A stretch of 64,000 nt of DNA from DATJGR01 sp963812255 (GTDB lineage Bacteria > Pseudomonadota > Gammaproteobacteria > Pseudomonadales > Azotimanducaceae). The notes under the pieces were generated by a model. The model made no database searches. It had not been told where the DNA came from and saw only the letters and a list, made by a program, of their open reading frames with translations. Location of the stretch: assembly GCA_963812255.1 (NCBI GenBank), contig CAWEUM010000005.1, positions 992,001 to 1,056,000 on the forward strand, given 5' to 3'. The position numbers were made by a program, and so were the translations under genes. Shown piece by piece: positions 43,538 to 52,714 of the stretch; the stretch's first letter is position 1; the number at the start of each line of letters is the position of its first letter.

Positions 43538-44794
43538 TCAATTGCCGAAATCCCACTTCTCGCCAGCGTGGTAACGGCGCAGCACATTCTTCGCGATCAG
43601 GATCTTGTGCACCTCATCGGGGCCGTCGGCGATGCGTAGCGTGCGAGCGCCAAGGTACATGCCTGCCAGCGGCAGATCACCTGAGACACCGGCGGCGCCC
43701 CAGACCTGAATCGCCCGGTCGACCACGCGGTGGTACATCTCGGGAACGAATATTTTGATCGCCGAGATGTCGGTACGCGGATCGGCACCGCTCTCCATTT
43801 TTTCGGCGCAGTGGATCGTCATCAGACGCGCGGCCTGGATGTCGATGTACGAATCGGCGATGAAGCCCTGAATGAACTGTTTCTCCTCGAGTTTCTCGCC
43901 GCCGTGCACTTCGCGCGTCATCGCGCGCTCGACCATCAAGTCGAATGCGCGCCACATCGATCCGATCGAATTCATGCAGTGATAAACGCGGCCGGCACCG
44001 AGCCGATCCTGCGCCGCCTGGTGTCCTGTACCGGTGCGGCCAAGTTGATTCTCCTTCGGCACGCGCACGTTGTCATAGATGATTTCGCAGTGGCTCGATG
44101 CTCTGCCCCATACCGGCACCCCGCGGACGATGTTCACCCCTTTGGTTTTCCGCGGCACGATGATCTGCGTCATCTTGTCATTGCGGCCGCTGGTATCGCT
44201 CGGATCGGACGTGCGGCACATGACGATGTAGAAATCCGCCGCGTGGCCGTTCGACGTAAACCACTTGTGGCCGTTGATCACCCATTCGTCCCCATCGAGC
44301 ACTGCACGCGTCGTCAACGATCGCGGATCCGACCCGGGATTATCCGGTTCGGTCATCGAAAAGCCGGATTGCATGCGTCCTTCGGTCAGCGGCTTCAGCC
44401 ACTTTTCGTGCTGTTGCGGCGTGCCGTATTTGACGAGGATGCTCTGGTTACCGGAGTTTGGCGCGACGACGCCGAACAGCGACGCGGCACCGGGGCTGTA
44501 AGACAACACTTCGTTCATGTACGCATGCTGCATGAACGACAGCCCCATGCCGCCGAATTCACGCGGCAGGTGCGGCGCCCACAGCTTCGCTTTCTTGACG
44601 ATGTCCTGGATCTGGTTACGCAGTTCCTTCGCCTGCTTCGCGGCTTCGTTCGGTGCATTCGCGCTGTCGGACATCCAGCCCCAGAGTTTGTCTTCGGCGG
44701 GCAGGATGTGTTTGTTGACGATCTCTGCGGTCGCCAGACGGATCTCATTGACCTCGTCATCCAACGTTGGCACCGGTTTGACATTCATGGCCAT
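43538..44794 (-). CDS. acyl-CoA dehydrogenase
   Basis: A 418-aa acyl-CoA dehydrogenase-family flavoenzyme. It has LPREFGGMGLSFMQHAYMNE, the FAD/substrate loop SGFSMTEPDNPGSDPRSLTT, INGHKWFTSNGHAADFYIVM and a C-terminal QVWGAAGVSGDLPLAGMYLG with RTLRIADGPDEVHKILIAK. The GPDEVH segment corresponds to the usual YEGTxEI region, as in the ACAD10/11-like branch acting on unusual or hydroxylated acyl-CoAs. ATG 44794 is chosen because GGGGAG lies seven bases upstream; GTG 44800 is in frame just before. It follows the AidB-like gene by 86 bases on the same strand. Confidence 0.9.
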   Translation of the reverse strand: MAMNVKPVPTLDDEVNEIRLATAEIVNKHILPAEDKLWGWMSDSANAPNEAAKQAKELRNQIQDIVKKAKLWAPHLPREFGGMGLSFMQHAYMNEVLSYSPGAASLFGVVAPNSGNQSILVKYGTPQQHEKWLKPLTEGRMQSGFSMTEPDNPGSDPRSLTTRAVLDGDEWVINGHKWFTSNGHAADFYIVMCRTSDPSDTSGRNDKMTQIIVPRKTKGVNIVRGVPVWGRASSHCEIIYDNVRVPKENQLGRTGTGHQAAQDRLGAGRVYHCMNSIGSMWRAFDLMVERAMTREVHGGEKLEEKQFIQGFIADSYIDIQAARLMTIHCAEKMESGADPRTDISAIKIFVPEMYHRVVDRAIQVWGAAGVSGDLPLAGMYLGARTLRIADGPDEVHKILIAKNVLRRYHAGEKWDFGN

Positions 44795-44880
44795 CGACAC
44801 GCTCCCCCTCTGCTTCTATTCAAATATTCAAAAACGCCGTTCAAAAACGCAAAGGGGGTCAATCTACTGCGCGCACGGCG

Positions 44881-46518
44881 TCAGGGCAATTCGATCCGCT
44901 TCAACAGCTCCGCGACCGCACCGTGATCGGTCAATGCACCATAGGCCAGACTGCGCGGTTCGAGCCGCGCATCGACGAACGCACCTGCAACCGACGCGCT
45001 CGCATGACGGATCAACAGACTCGCTTGCAGCAATACCGACATTCGCTCAGCCAACCGGCGCGCTTCGAACGGATCGGACGCACCACCACGCAGGTCCGCC
45101 GTGAGCTGCGTCGCTGCGGTATCGAACGACGCATTCGAGCCCCTGGCAGCAGCCAGTTCGTCCACCAGCACATCGACGGATTCCGGTGACTTCGCCAGCG
45201 CGCGCAACAAGTCGATGCACTGCACGTTGCCGCTGCCCTCCCAGATGGAGTTCACCGGCGCTTCGCGATACAACCGCGGCATGATGTGCTCTTCGATGTA
45301 ACCGAGTCCACCGAGACACTCCTGTGCTTCGTTGACGTGTTGCGGTGCGCGTTTGCAGATCCAGTACTTGCCGAGCGCCGTTGCCAGGCGCACGAACAAC
45401 CGCTGCCGGGCATCGTTTGGATGATCGAGTGCGTATCCCACGCGCATGACCAGCCACAACGCCGCTTCGGTCTCGAGCACGAGATCGGCCGCGACGTTGC
45501 GCATCAGCGGCGCGTCGATCAATCGCGTTCCCGCGACGCGGCGATGATCGATGTGATGTCGCACCTGGATGACGGCCTGACGCATGATCGCGGTCGAACC
45601 CACCATGCAGTTGAAGCGGGTCAGTGCAACCATCTGGATGATCGTCGCCACGCCGCGTCCCGGTTCGCCGACGCGCCATGCAAAGGCGCCATCGAATTCG
45701 ATCTCGGCGGAGGCATTGGAGCGGTTCCCGAGTTTGTCTTTCAGACGCTGGATGAAAATGGCATTGCGTGTGCCGTCCGGCTTGAACCGCGGCAGCAGGA
45801 AGCATGTCAAGCCGCCGTCGAGGTACGCGAGCGTCATGAACGCATCGCTCATCGGCGCGGAACAGAACCACTTGTGGCCGGTCAGCGCAAAACATTCCGC
45901 ACCGCCAACGGATTCGTTGAGCGGCGCCGCGCGGCTGGTATTGGCACGCACGTCGGTGCCGCCCTGCTTCTCTGTCATCGCCATGCCGATCGTCAGACCC
46001 GCCTTGTCGGCGTACGGTCGCGACGCGTCACCGTCGTAGCTGCGTGAAACGATGCGCGGCTCCCAGAATTGAGCGAGTACGGGTTCGATGCGAAGCGCGG
46101 GAATGCTGGCGTAGGTCATCGTCAGCGGACAATCGGTTCCCGAGTCGGCCTGGTTGTGCAGCAGTTCGAGCCCAGCGCGCACGACATGGGCGCCAGCGCG
46201 CGGTGATTCCCACGGCAATCCGTGTATTCCATGTGCGACCGCGGTGCGCATCAGATGGTGATACGACGGATGAAACTCAACTTGATCGATGCGGTGGCCG
46301 TATGCGTCGTGGGTTTTCAGCTCCGGCGAGTGTCGATTCGCCAGACGGCCATGTTCGATCAGTTCGCCACCTGCCAGCGCGCCATATCGCGCAAGCGCGC
46401 TGTCGCCCCAACCGCCATCGAACCGCACAACCGCCTGCGCGAGTGTGGTATCGATCCGATACAGGTTGAAGTCGACGAGCGGTGGAACCTGATTGGTGAC
46501 TTCGTGCGTCGCATTCAT
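44881..46518 (-). CDS. aidB: AidB-like acyl-CoA dehydrogenase
   Basis: A 545-aa protein, matching E. coli AidB in length and organisation. Motifs: NQVPPLVDFNLYRIDTTLAQ at the N-terminus, TMTYASIPALR, GMAMTEKQGGTDVRANTSRA, TGHKWFCSAPMSDAFMTLAY and the C-terminal LYREAPVNSIWEGSGNVQC. AidB binds FAD and DNA and belongs to the adaptive response to alkylation, though its enzymatic substrate is unsettled. The start ATG 46518 has GAGG nine bases upstream; a 21-residue extension is possible but unlike the family. It precedes another dehydrogenase gene, so a catabolic role is also possible. Confidence 0.9.
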   Translation of the reverse strand: MNATHEVTNQVPPLVDFNLYRIDTTLAQAVVRFDGGWGDSALARYGALAGGELIEHGRLANRHSPELKTHDAYGHRIDQVEFHPSYHHLMRTAVAHGIHGLPWESPRAGAHVVRAGLELLHNQADSGTDCPLTMTYASIPALRIEPVLAQFWEPRIVSRSYDGDASRPYADKAGLTIGMAMTEKQGGTDVRANTSRAAPLNESVGGAECFALTGHKWFCSAPMSDAFMTLAYLDGGLTCFLLPRFKPDGTRNAIFIQRLKDKLGNRSNASAEIEFDGAFAWRVGEPGRGVATIIQMVALTRFNCMVGSTAIMRQAVIQVRHHIDHRRVAGTRLIDAPLMRNVAADLVLETEAALWLVMRVGYALDHPNDARQRLFVRLATALGKYWICKRAPQHVNEAQECLGGLGYIEEHIMPRLYREAPVNSIWEGSGNVQCIDLLRALAKSPESVDVLVDELAAARGSNASFDTAATQLTADLRGGASDPFEARRLAERMSVLLQASLLIRHASASVAGAFVDARLEPRSLAYGALTDHGAVAELLKRIELP

Positions 46519-46599
46519 TGCAATGCCTCGTGGAGCGAACTCGACCAAACTGTCGGCCGCGCGCAAAGTCGCTGTCAACACGTGTTTTCAACAGTGCTG

Positions 46600-47067
46600 C
46601 TAGTGGGGATAGCCGACACAGTGGCGATCGCGTTGCGCCTGATAGCCGCGTTCACGAGCCGCCAACGCAGCCCCGCGCGACGCTCGATATCCGCGTCGCT
46701 TCGCCGCATGCACGCGCTCGAGCCCGGCGCGCGCCGCAGCGCAGCGCCGCTCGTTCTGAATCGATGCACGCGACTGCGCGGCAGCAGCCTTCGAGGCGCG
46801 CGCGCGTTCGGCCCGACGCAGCGTCGCGCGTTCTCGCGCCACGCGTTCCAGGGTCGCACGTTCGGCTTCGTTCGGGACCGCAAAGTGGATCGGAGGCGCT
46901 GAATCGTTGGTTTGCGCGCGGCCGCCGCGACACGGCAAGTCGGTGAACATCACCTCACCCGCCGCGCCCTCGCAGCGGTAGATCGGGCGCGGCACGCCGT
47001 CGATCGAACCGAACGCCGCACCCACAAACATCACTCCACAGATCAATCTTCGCAGCATCCGCCACAT
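46600..47067 (-). CDS. exported DUF4124-like protein
   Basis: A protein of about 155 aa. A signal-peptide-like start (MLRRLICGVMFVGAAFG) is followed by PIYRCEGAAGEVMFTDLPC, the Tyr-Arg-Cys...Asp-x-Pro-Cys signature of DUF4124, a proteobacterial periplasmic domain. The rest, from about residue 60, is a long Arg/Ala/Glu-rich helix likely to be a coiled coil, ending in QRDRHCVGYPH. Function unknown. ATG 47067 or ATG 47058 could be the start; the upstream open frame is Arg-rich noise. Confidence 0.7.
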   Translation of the reverse strand: MWRMLRRLICGVMFVGAAFGSIDGVPRPIYRCEGAAGEVMFTDLPCRGGRAQTNDSAPPIHFAVPNEAERATLERVARERATLRRAERARASKAAAAQSRASIQNERRCAAARAGLERVHAAKRRGYRASRGAALAARERGYQAQRDRHCVGYPH

Positions 47068-47213
47068 CCCATCACCGCACAGCCCGGCAACATCGACGAG
47101 CCTAGCCGTGCATGAACCAGGCGAACGCCGGCGATTGCCGCCGCGCTTCGTACGCGACCGCTTGCGAGAGATGTGGGAACCCCGTTGAATGCACGCTGCT
47201 GAGCGGAGGTTCC

Positions 47214-48452
47214 ATGGCAATCAGTTCGATCAAGGAATTCTTGTCACTCGAGTCGACCAGCGGCACCTTGCTGATCGCGGCGACGGTCGCAGCACTGGTG
47301 ATTGCCAATTCGCCCGTCGGGCCGCTGTACGACACGCTGATTCACGTCCGCATGTCGGTCGCGATCGATCAGTTCGAAATCAACAAGCCGCTCTATCTGT
47401 GGATCAACGATGGTCTGATGGCCGTGTTCTTCTTCGTGATCGGTCTCGAAGTCAAGCGCGAAGTGCTCGAAGGGGAACTGCGCAAACCTTCACAGATCGT
47501 ACTGCCAGCGAGCGCGGCGCTTGGCGGCTTTGCGGTACCCGCGGCGATCTATGCCTATATCAACTGGAACGATCCAAACGCACTCTCCGGGTGGGCGATT
47601 CCGGCCGCAACCGACATCGCGTTCGCGCTCGGCGTGCTGGCGATGCTCGGTAGCCGCGTGCCCACGTCGATGAAGCTGTTCCTGACATCACTCGCAATCT
47701 TCGACGACATCGCGGCCATCATCGTGATCGCGCTGTTCTATACGCAGGATTTGTCAGTCTTGTCCTTGACCCTCGCGTTGATGGGCATTGCCGGACTGAT
47801 CATCCTCAATCGCCTCGGCGTCGGCCACATCGGCGCCTATCTGGTCATCGGCATCTTCATCTGGGTGTGCGTGCTGAAAAGCGGCGTTCACGCGACGTTG
47901 GCCGGCTTCATCAACGCGTTGACGATCCCGATGAAGCACAACGGCACGACCGGCCAGCGTTCGCCGTTGCGTCAACTCGAGCATGCGCTGCATCCCTGGG
48001 TCGCGTTCATGATCCTGCCGCTATTCGCGTTCGCCAACGCCGGCGTTTCATTCACCGGCATCACGCCTGCAGAGGTGACCGGCGGCGTTGCCGTCGGCAT
48101 CGTCGCCGGGCTGTTCATTGGCAAACAGCTCGGCGTGTTCGCCACAAGCGCGCTGCTGATCAAACTGGGCTTCGCAGAATTACCGCGCGGCGCGTCGTGG
48201 CTGGCACTGTACGGCGTGGCGATCCTGACCGGCATCGGCTTCACGATGAGCCTGTTCATCGGTTCGCTCGCGTTCGAACACTCTCCCGTCGACTACGCGG
48301 TGCCGTTACGCGCGGCGGTGCTCGGTGGCTCCGTGCTGTCGGCGGTCGTGGGCTTTCTGCTGCTGCGCGCCACGCTGAAGACCGGGGACGGTGAAATGCA
48401 CGACGACCAAGCGTCATCGCCGGACGAGCCGGCCCTGACCGACGTCCGCTGA
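47214..48452 (+). CDS. nhaA: Na+/H+ antiporter NhaA
   Basis: A 412-aa NhaA, an electrogenic Na+/H+ exchanger in the inner membrane used for sodium and alkaline pH homeostasis. The N-terminus has SSIKEFLSLESTSGTLLIAA. The transport-site residues are present: Asp in AATDIAFALGVLAMLG and the Asp pair in LAIFDDIAAIIVIALFY. The C-terminal GVAILTGIGFTMSLFIGSLA is typical. ATG 47214 has a GGAGG site; the frame is open back to 47112. The downstream MBL-fold gene starts 14 bases after its stop but has its own extended -10 promoter. Confidence 0.95.
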   Translation: MAISSIKEFLSLESTSGTLLIAATVAALVIANSPVGPLYDTLIHVRMSVAIDQFEINKPLYLWINDGLMAVFFFVIGLEVKREVLEGELRKPSQIVLPASAALGGFAVPAAIYAYINWNDPNALSGWAIPAATDIAFALGVLAMLGSRVPTSMKLFLTSLAIFDDIAAIIVIALFYTQDLSVLSLTLALMGIAGLIILNRLGVGHIGAYLVIGIFIWVCVLKSGVHATLAGFINALTIPMKHNGTTGQRSPLRQLEHALHPWVAFMILPLFAFANAGVSFTGITPAEVTGGVAVGIVAGLFIGKQLGVFATSALLIKLGFAELPRGASWLALYGVAILTGIGFTMSLFIGSLAFEHSPVDYAVPLRAAVLGGSVLSAVVGFLLLRATLKTGDGEMHDDQASSPDEPALTDVR

Positions 48453-48458
48453 TATACT
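48450..48458 (+). promoter_or_regulatory. extended -10 promoter before MBL-fold gene
   Basis: TGATATACT fits the extended -10 pattern TGnTATAAT with one mismatch. The expected transcription start, about seven bases downstream, falls on or next to the ATG at 48466, which lacks a Shine-Dalgarno site, so the message may be leaderless. Confidence 0.4.
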
Positions 48459-48465
48459 TCCGCCC

Positions 48466-49575
48466 ATGACCGATCTCGTTTACCCCTTCGCTGATCATCC
48501 GAAAGCCGGCACGACCCGTGAGGTCGCGCCCGGCGTCCACTGGCTGACGATGCCGATGGGTGGGTCGCTGACCCATATCAATCTGTATCTGCTCGACGAT
48601 GGCGACGGCTGGTACGTCGTCGATACAGGGCTCGGCAATCAGGAGACCGAGGCGCTCTGGCATCAGCTCTTTGCCGGTGCGATGGGCGGCAAGCGCGTCA
48701 AGGCGGTGATCTGCACCCACATGCATCCTGACCACATCGGCCAGGCGGGCATGATCTCCGAGCACTTCAAGTGCCCGTTGATGATGACGCGCGCCGAGTA
48801 CTATCAGGCGCGCGCATTCAGCAGTTCCGGCCCCGGGCATCACTCCAGCTGGCAGGGCGAGATTTTCTATGAACGCGCCGGCATGCCGAGCGATTATCTG
48901 GGCCAGATGCGGCAGATGTGGGAATCACGCGCGAAAGGCAACGACGGCTTTTCGATGCCGCAGATGCCGATGGGGTATCAGCGCCTCGTCGACGGTGACG
49001 AACTGCGCATCGGCGGCTGTACCTGGGAAGTGGTCGTCGGCGCTGGTCACTCGCCGGAACACGCGTGCCTGCATGCCAAGAGCCTGGATGTGATGATCTC
49101 CGGCGATCAGATCCTGCCGATCATCACCTCGAACGTCAGTGTGCATCCGACCGAGCCAGAGGCGAATCCGCTGAAGGACTGGATGGAATCGCACGACAAG
49201 TTCATGAAGACTCCGGGCGAGACGCTGGTTCTGCCCGCGCACAATCTACCATTCTATGGTGTACGCGAACGTCTGCGCCAACTGATCAACCATCATGAAG
49301 ACCGCATGCTCGCGATCGAAGAACATTGCCGCACGCCGGCGCTGGCGAGCGATCTGTTGCCGGTGCTGTTCAAGCGCAAGCTGGATCCACGCCAGATGAT
49401 GATGGCGCTCGGCGAGGCCATCGCGCACGCGCATCTGCTGATGCATCGGAACCGGGTCGAGCGCACGCTCGGCGAAGACGATCGCTATCATTTCCGGTCG
49501 ATCGATCCCGATCTCGACCGGCGCTCGAATCCGGACCGGCACACGGCCCCGGACGACAGCCCGATGCAGGTCTAG
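48466..49575 (+). CDS. MBL-fold metallo-hydrolase
   Basis: A 369-aa metallo-beta-lactamase-fold protein. The metal-binding motif HxHxDH is seen as CTHMHPDHIGQAGM near residue 80; later ligands are His in VVGAGHSPEHACLH and Asp in MISGDQILPII, with a final His in LPAHNLPFYGV. An extra C-terminal helical domain of about 100 residues follows. Related proteins act as thioesterases, lactonases or glyoxalase-II-like hydrolases; the substrate is unknown. Start ATG 48466. Confidence 0.88.
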   Translation: MTDLVYPFADHPKAGTTREVAPGVHWLTMPMGGSLTHINLYLLDDGDGWYVVDTGLGNQETEALWHQLFAGAMGGKRVKAVICTHMHPDHIGQAGMISEHFKCPLMMTRAEYYQARAFSSSGPGHHSSWQGEIFYERAGMPSDYLGQMRQMWESRAKGNDGFSMPQMPMGYQRLVDGDELRIGGCTWEVVVGAGHSPEHACLHAKSLDVMISGDQILPIITSNVSVHPTEPEANPLKDWMESHDKFMKTPGETLVLPAHNLPFYGVRERLRQLINHHEDRMLAIEEHCRTPALASDLLPVLFKRKLDPRQMMMALGEAIAHAHLLMHRNRVERTLGEDDRYHFRSIDPDLDRRSNPDRHTAPDDSPMQV

Positions 49576-49577
49576 AT

Positions 49578-49871
49578 CTGGCACAGCGGGTCCGCAAGAA
49601 GCGTCACTGGCGACACAGGCTCGTCGTCATCACGTTTCGGCTGGTTCGCTGGGCGCAGCGCAGATTGCCACCGGGCGTTCGATCATTGCTGGGCCTGGCG
49701 GCAATGGCAGGCGGACTCGTCGGTTTTCTGCCGGTGGTGGGTTTCTGGATGCTCCCGCTCGGTCTCGCGCTGCTGATTTCGGATTTTCCACCGCTGCGGC
49801 GGCGCCTCGAACGCTGGCTCAACGAGACGCGGCGCCGCTATCATATGGATCTGCTGAACCACGAACGTTAG
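49578..49871 (+). CDS. small conserved membrane protein, start unresolved
   Basis: The C-terminal part of this frame, RLPPGVRSLLGLAAMAGGLV then a second hydrophobic stretch VGFWMLPLGLALLISDFPPL and a basic RRRLERWL tail, resembles a small proteobacterial inner-membrane family with one hairpin of two helices. No ATG, GTG or TTG lies between the end of the preceding gene and this domain; the first is TTG 49664. CTG 49578 sits three bases after the MBL-gene stop with GCAGG upstream. I list that point as the likely boundary, but the true start is unknown. Confidence 0.5.
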   Translation: MAQRVRKKRHWRHRLVVITFRLVRWAQRRLPPGVRSLLGLAAMAGGLVGFLPVVGFWMLPLGLALLISDFPPLRRRLERWLNETRRRYHMDLLNHER

Positions 49872-49888
49872 CGGTTCAGGGCGGTCGC

Positions 49889-50749
49889 TCAGGAATGCAC
49901 GTCGAAGCGAAACTCCCCATCGCCACTCCGTTTGACGCGTCCCGCCGTGGGGGTGGCGAAATGCGTGCCGATCACCAGCACCCCGGAGTCGGCGTACTTT
50001 GCCAACAATTCGCTACGGGTGCGCCGACCCTGCTCGGGGTCGAAGTCGGCGGTGCTGCACCAGTCGGTGCGCGCGATCTGGCAGGGATGGTGGATGCAGT
50101 CCCCGGTGATCAGTGCCTCCACACCGTTCGATTTGATATGCACACTCACGTGTCCCGCTGTATGACCGGGTGTTGGCTCGAGCCACACTTCATCACACAG
50201 GCGATGCTCCATCGACACGAAGTCGACCAGTCCCGCCTCGATGACCGGACGGACGGAATCCGCCAGCACCGAGCCGTATTGCGACTCGTCTTCGTGGGCA
50301 TCCCAGTACTGCCATTCCTGTTCTGCGATCAGATAACGTGCATTCGGAAACGTCGGCACCCAGCAGCCATCGACGAGCATGGTGTTCCAGCCGACGTGAT
50401 CGACATGCAAATGTGTGCACAGCACTGTATCGATTGATTCGCGCGGATAGCCGGCGGCGGCGAGGTCGGCCAGAAAAGTCGTCTGCAGATGACTCCACGT
50501 CGGAATGTTGCGCTGCTTGTCGTTGCCGATACACGTATCGACGACGATGCGGCGTTCACCCGTATCCACGACGAGCGCATGGATACTCATGATCAGCTTG
50601 CCGTCTGCCGTCATGAAGTGCGGCGCGAGCCACTCGATACGTTTGCAGGCATCCGGCGTCGCATCGGGGAGGATGAACTTCGTTCCGCCCGCGACCTCGA
50701 GTTCTACCACTCGAGAGACTTTGACGTCACCGATCTGCCATCGATTCAT
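49889..50749 (-). CDS. MBL-fold metallo-hydrolase
   Basis: A 286-aa metallo-beta-lactamase-fold hydrolase of a different branch from the one at 48466. HxHxDH appears as CTHLHVDHVGWNTMLV near residue 110, with later ligands in TPGHTAGHVSVHI and ITGDCIHHPCQI and a terminal GTHFATPTAGRV. The arrangement resembles AHL-lactonase/quorum-quenching and related esterase-type members, but the substrate is not shown. ATG 50749 with GGAG eight bases upstream is preferred to the longer frame starting at 50797. Confidence 0.88.
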   Translation of the reverse strand: MNRWQIGDVKVSRVVELEVAGGTKFILPDATPDACKRIEWLAPHFMTADGKLIMSIHALVVDTGERRIVVDTCIGNDKQRNIPTWSHLQTTFLADLAAAGYPRESIDTVLCTHLHVDHVGWNTMLVDGCWVPTFPNARYLIAEQEWQYWDAHEDESQYGSVLADSVRPVIEAGLVDFVSMEHRLCDEVWLEPTPGHTAGHVSVHIKSNGVEALITGDCIHHPCQIARTDWCSTADFDPEQGRRTRSELLAKYADSGVLVIGTHFATPTAGRVKRSGDGEFRFDVHS

Positions 50750-50823
50750 CACTTCACTCCACATTGCCGAAGCCGCAGCATCGCCAATCGATTGCAAGCT
50801 GACAAGGCGGACGTGCGTAGGCA

Positions 50824-50842
50824 GGTCAGAGCTGCTCTGACC
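50824..50842. repeat. GGTCAGAG inverted repeat (REP-like remnant)
   Basis: GGTCAGAG and CTCTGACC form a perfect 8-bp stem with a three-base loop (CTG). The core matches the outer arms of the compound repeat at 33590-33634. It lies in the spacer between the divergent MBL-fold and acyl-CoA synthetase genes, so it could also act as an operator, but the shared core favours a dispersed REP-type element. Confidence 0.5.
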
Positions 50843-50908
50843 CTATCGCAACTTGCCGTCGCGAACCCGCTCGCTTAACGTCTTGACACAGTTGTTGGGG
50901 AATATCGT

Positions 50909-52714
50909 ATGGGGATGCGCGAGTACGTTCTCACGCTGAAGGAGTTGATCGGCGTATTGCGCAACCGGCAGGTACTGGCACCGCGGCCGGCCGACACGAT
51001 CGACTCCATCGGAGCCAAGGTCGAGGAAGCCGCTGCACAATTCGGCGATCGAGTCATGATTCTGTTCGAGGATCGTCAGATCACCTGGACCGAATTCAAT
51101 GTGCTTGCCAATCGCTTTGCGCATGCGTTGAAAGTGCGCGGCATTGGACACGGCGATATCGTCAGCCTGATGATGGAGAATCGCATCGAATTCCTCGTGT
51201 CGTTGGTTGCGATCGCCAAACTCGGCGCGATCACGTCGCTGATCAACACCAATCTGCGCGGTCGTCCGCTGACGCACTGCGTGTCCGTGACCCGATCCAA
51301 AGCGTGGATCTTCGGTGAGGAACTCAGCGACGCCGTCGCCGGCGTGAAGGCCGATCTCGCATTGCGGGAAGGCCGCGACTATCTGTTCGTCGCCGATCGG
51401 GATAAGCATCGCGCACCGAACTGGGCCGCGGATCTGGGACGCGAGGCCGACAACGCTGACGGTTCCAATCTGCCCGACACCCGACGGATCAAACTCGGTG
51501 ACAGCGCAACTTTTATCTTCACATCAGGCACGACGGGGCTGCCGAAGGCGGCGGTCGTCTCCCACAGACGGTTCCTGGCCACTGGCGCCACCGCGTGGAA
51601 GGTCGGCTTCAAGAGCAAGCAAACCGATCGACTCTATCTCTGTCTGCCGCTCTATCATGGCACCGGGCTGATGGTCGGATTCTGCTCGACATTGTGGTCG
51701 GGCTCGTCGATGTTCCTGCGGCGAAAGTTCTCGGCATCGAACTTCCTCGACGAAGCGCGCGAATACCACACCACGTGTTTCGTCTACATCGGCGAGCTGT
51801 GCCGCTATCTGGTGAGCCAACCCGAACGCGCAAACGATGCCGAAAATCCCCTCGATCGGATCGTTGGGAACGGTCTGCGGCCCGACATCTGGCTCGATTT
51901 CAAACGCCGCTTCGGCATCAAGCGGATCGCCGAGTTCTACGGCGCGAGCGAGGGCAACGTGGCGTTCATGAATCTGCTCAACAAAGATCGCACCATCGGC
52001 ATGACCGCGAGCAAGATCGCGTTGGCGCGATACGACGTCGACACAGACGAGATCATTCGCGACGCGCAAGGCCGCTGCGTTCCGGTCGATAGCGGAGAGC
52101 CCGGATTGCTGCTTGCCGAGATCAACGAAGCACAGGTATTCGAGGGCTACACGAATGCCGAAGCCACGCAGAAGAAGATCGTTCACGACGCGTTTACCCC
52201 CGGCGATGCGTGGTTCAACTCCGGCGACCTCATCCGCGAGGTGGATGTCGGCTTCACCGCTGGCAGGAAGCACTATCAGTTCGTCGACCGCATCGGCGAT
52301 ACGTTCCGCTGGCGTTCGGAGAACGTCTCGACGAACGAAGTCGGTGAGATCATCAACCAGTATCCGCAGGTGCAACTCTGCAACGTCTACGGCGTCGAAA
52401 TTCCGAACGCGGACGGCCGCGCGGGCATGGCTGCGATCAAGCTGGAGGCCGGCAAGAAAATCGACCTCGCCGATTTCTCCGAGTTCGTTGCGCGGGAGCT
52501 GCCGGCGTACGCCCGACCGGTGTTTCTTCGCATCCACCCCGAGATGGAGATCACGGGCACGTTCAAGCTGATGAAAGGCGATCTCCGCGGCGATGGCTAC
52601 GATCTGACGAAAGTCAACGACCCACTATTCGTGATGAAGCCGCGCAAATCGGTGTACGAGCCACTCGACGAACAGTTCCTGGCGCTCCTGAAGACGGGTG
52701 CTGCCGGCTACTGA
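50909..52714 (+). CDS. long/very-long-chain acyl-CoA synthetase (FadD6/FATP type)
   Basis: A 601-aa adenylate-forming enzyme that activates fatty or steroid-like carboxylic acids to CoA thioesters with ATP. The P-loop-like FIFTSGTTGLPKAAVVSHRR lies near residue 200, LPLYHGTGLMVGFCSTLW follows, then FYGASEGNVAFMN, WFNSGDLI and FRWRSENVSTNEVGEII. These match the FadD6/fatty-acid-transport-protein branch rather than E. coli FadD. ATG 50909 follows GGGGA. The 3' end overlaps the convergent Hsp70-like gene by seven bases. Confidence 0.9.
   Translation: MGMREYVLTLKELIGVLRNRQVLAPRPADTIDSIGAKVEEAAAQFGDRVMILFEDRQITWTEFNVLANRFAHALKVRGIGHGDIVSLMMENRIEFLVSLVAIAKLGAITSLINTNLRGRPLTHCVSVTRSKAWIFGEELSDAVAGVKADLALREGRDYLFVADRDKHRAPNWAADLGREADNADGSNLPDTRRIKLGDSATFIFTSGTTGLPKAAVVSHRRFLATGATAWKVGFKSKQTDRLYLCLPLYHGTGLMVGFCSTLWSGSSMFLRRKFSASNFLDEAREYHTTCFVYIGELCRYLVSQPERANDAENPLDRIVGNGLRPDIWLDFKRRFGIKRIAEFYGASEGNVAFMNLLNKDRTIGMTASKIALARYDVDTDEIIRDAQGRCVPVDSGEPGLLLAEINEAQVFEGYTNAEATQKKIVHDAFTPGDAWFNSGDLIREVDVGFTAGRKHYQFVDRIGDTFRWRSENVSTNEVGEIINQYPQVQLCNVYGVEIPNADGRAGMAAIKLEAGKKIDLADFSEFVARELPAYARPVFLRIHPEMEITGTFKLMKGDLRGDGYDLTKVNDPLFVMKPRKSVYEPLDEQFLALLKTGAAGY

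Noticed and set aside
50883..50888. TTGACA as a -35 box for the acyl-CoA synthetase gene
   Set aside because: No -10-like sequence occurs at 16-18 bases; the nearest AT-rich hexamer is only about 11 bases away.
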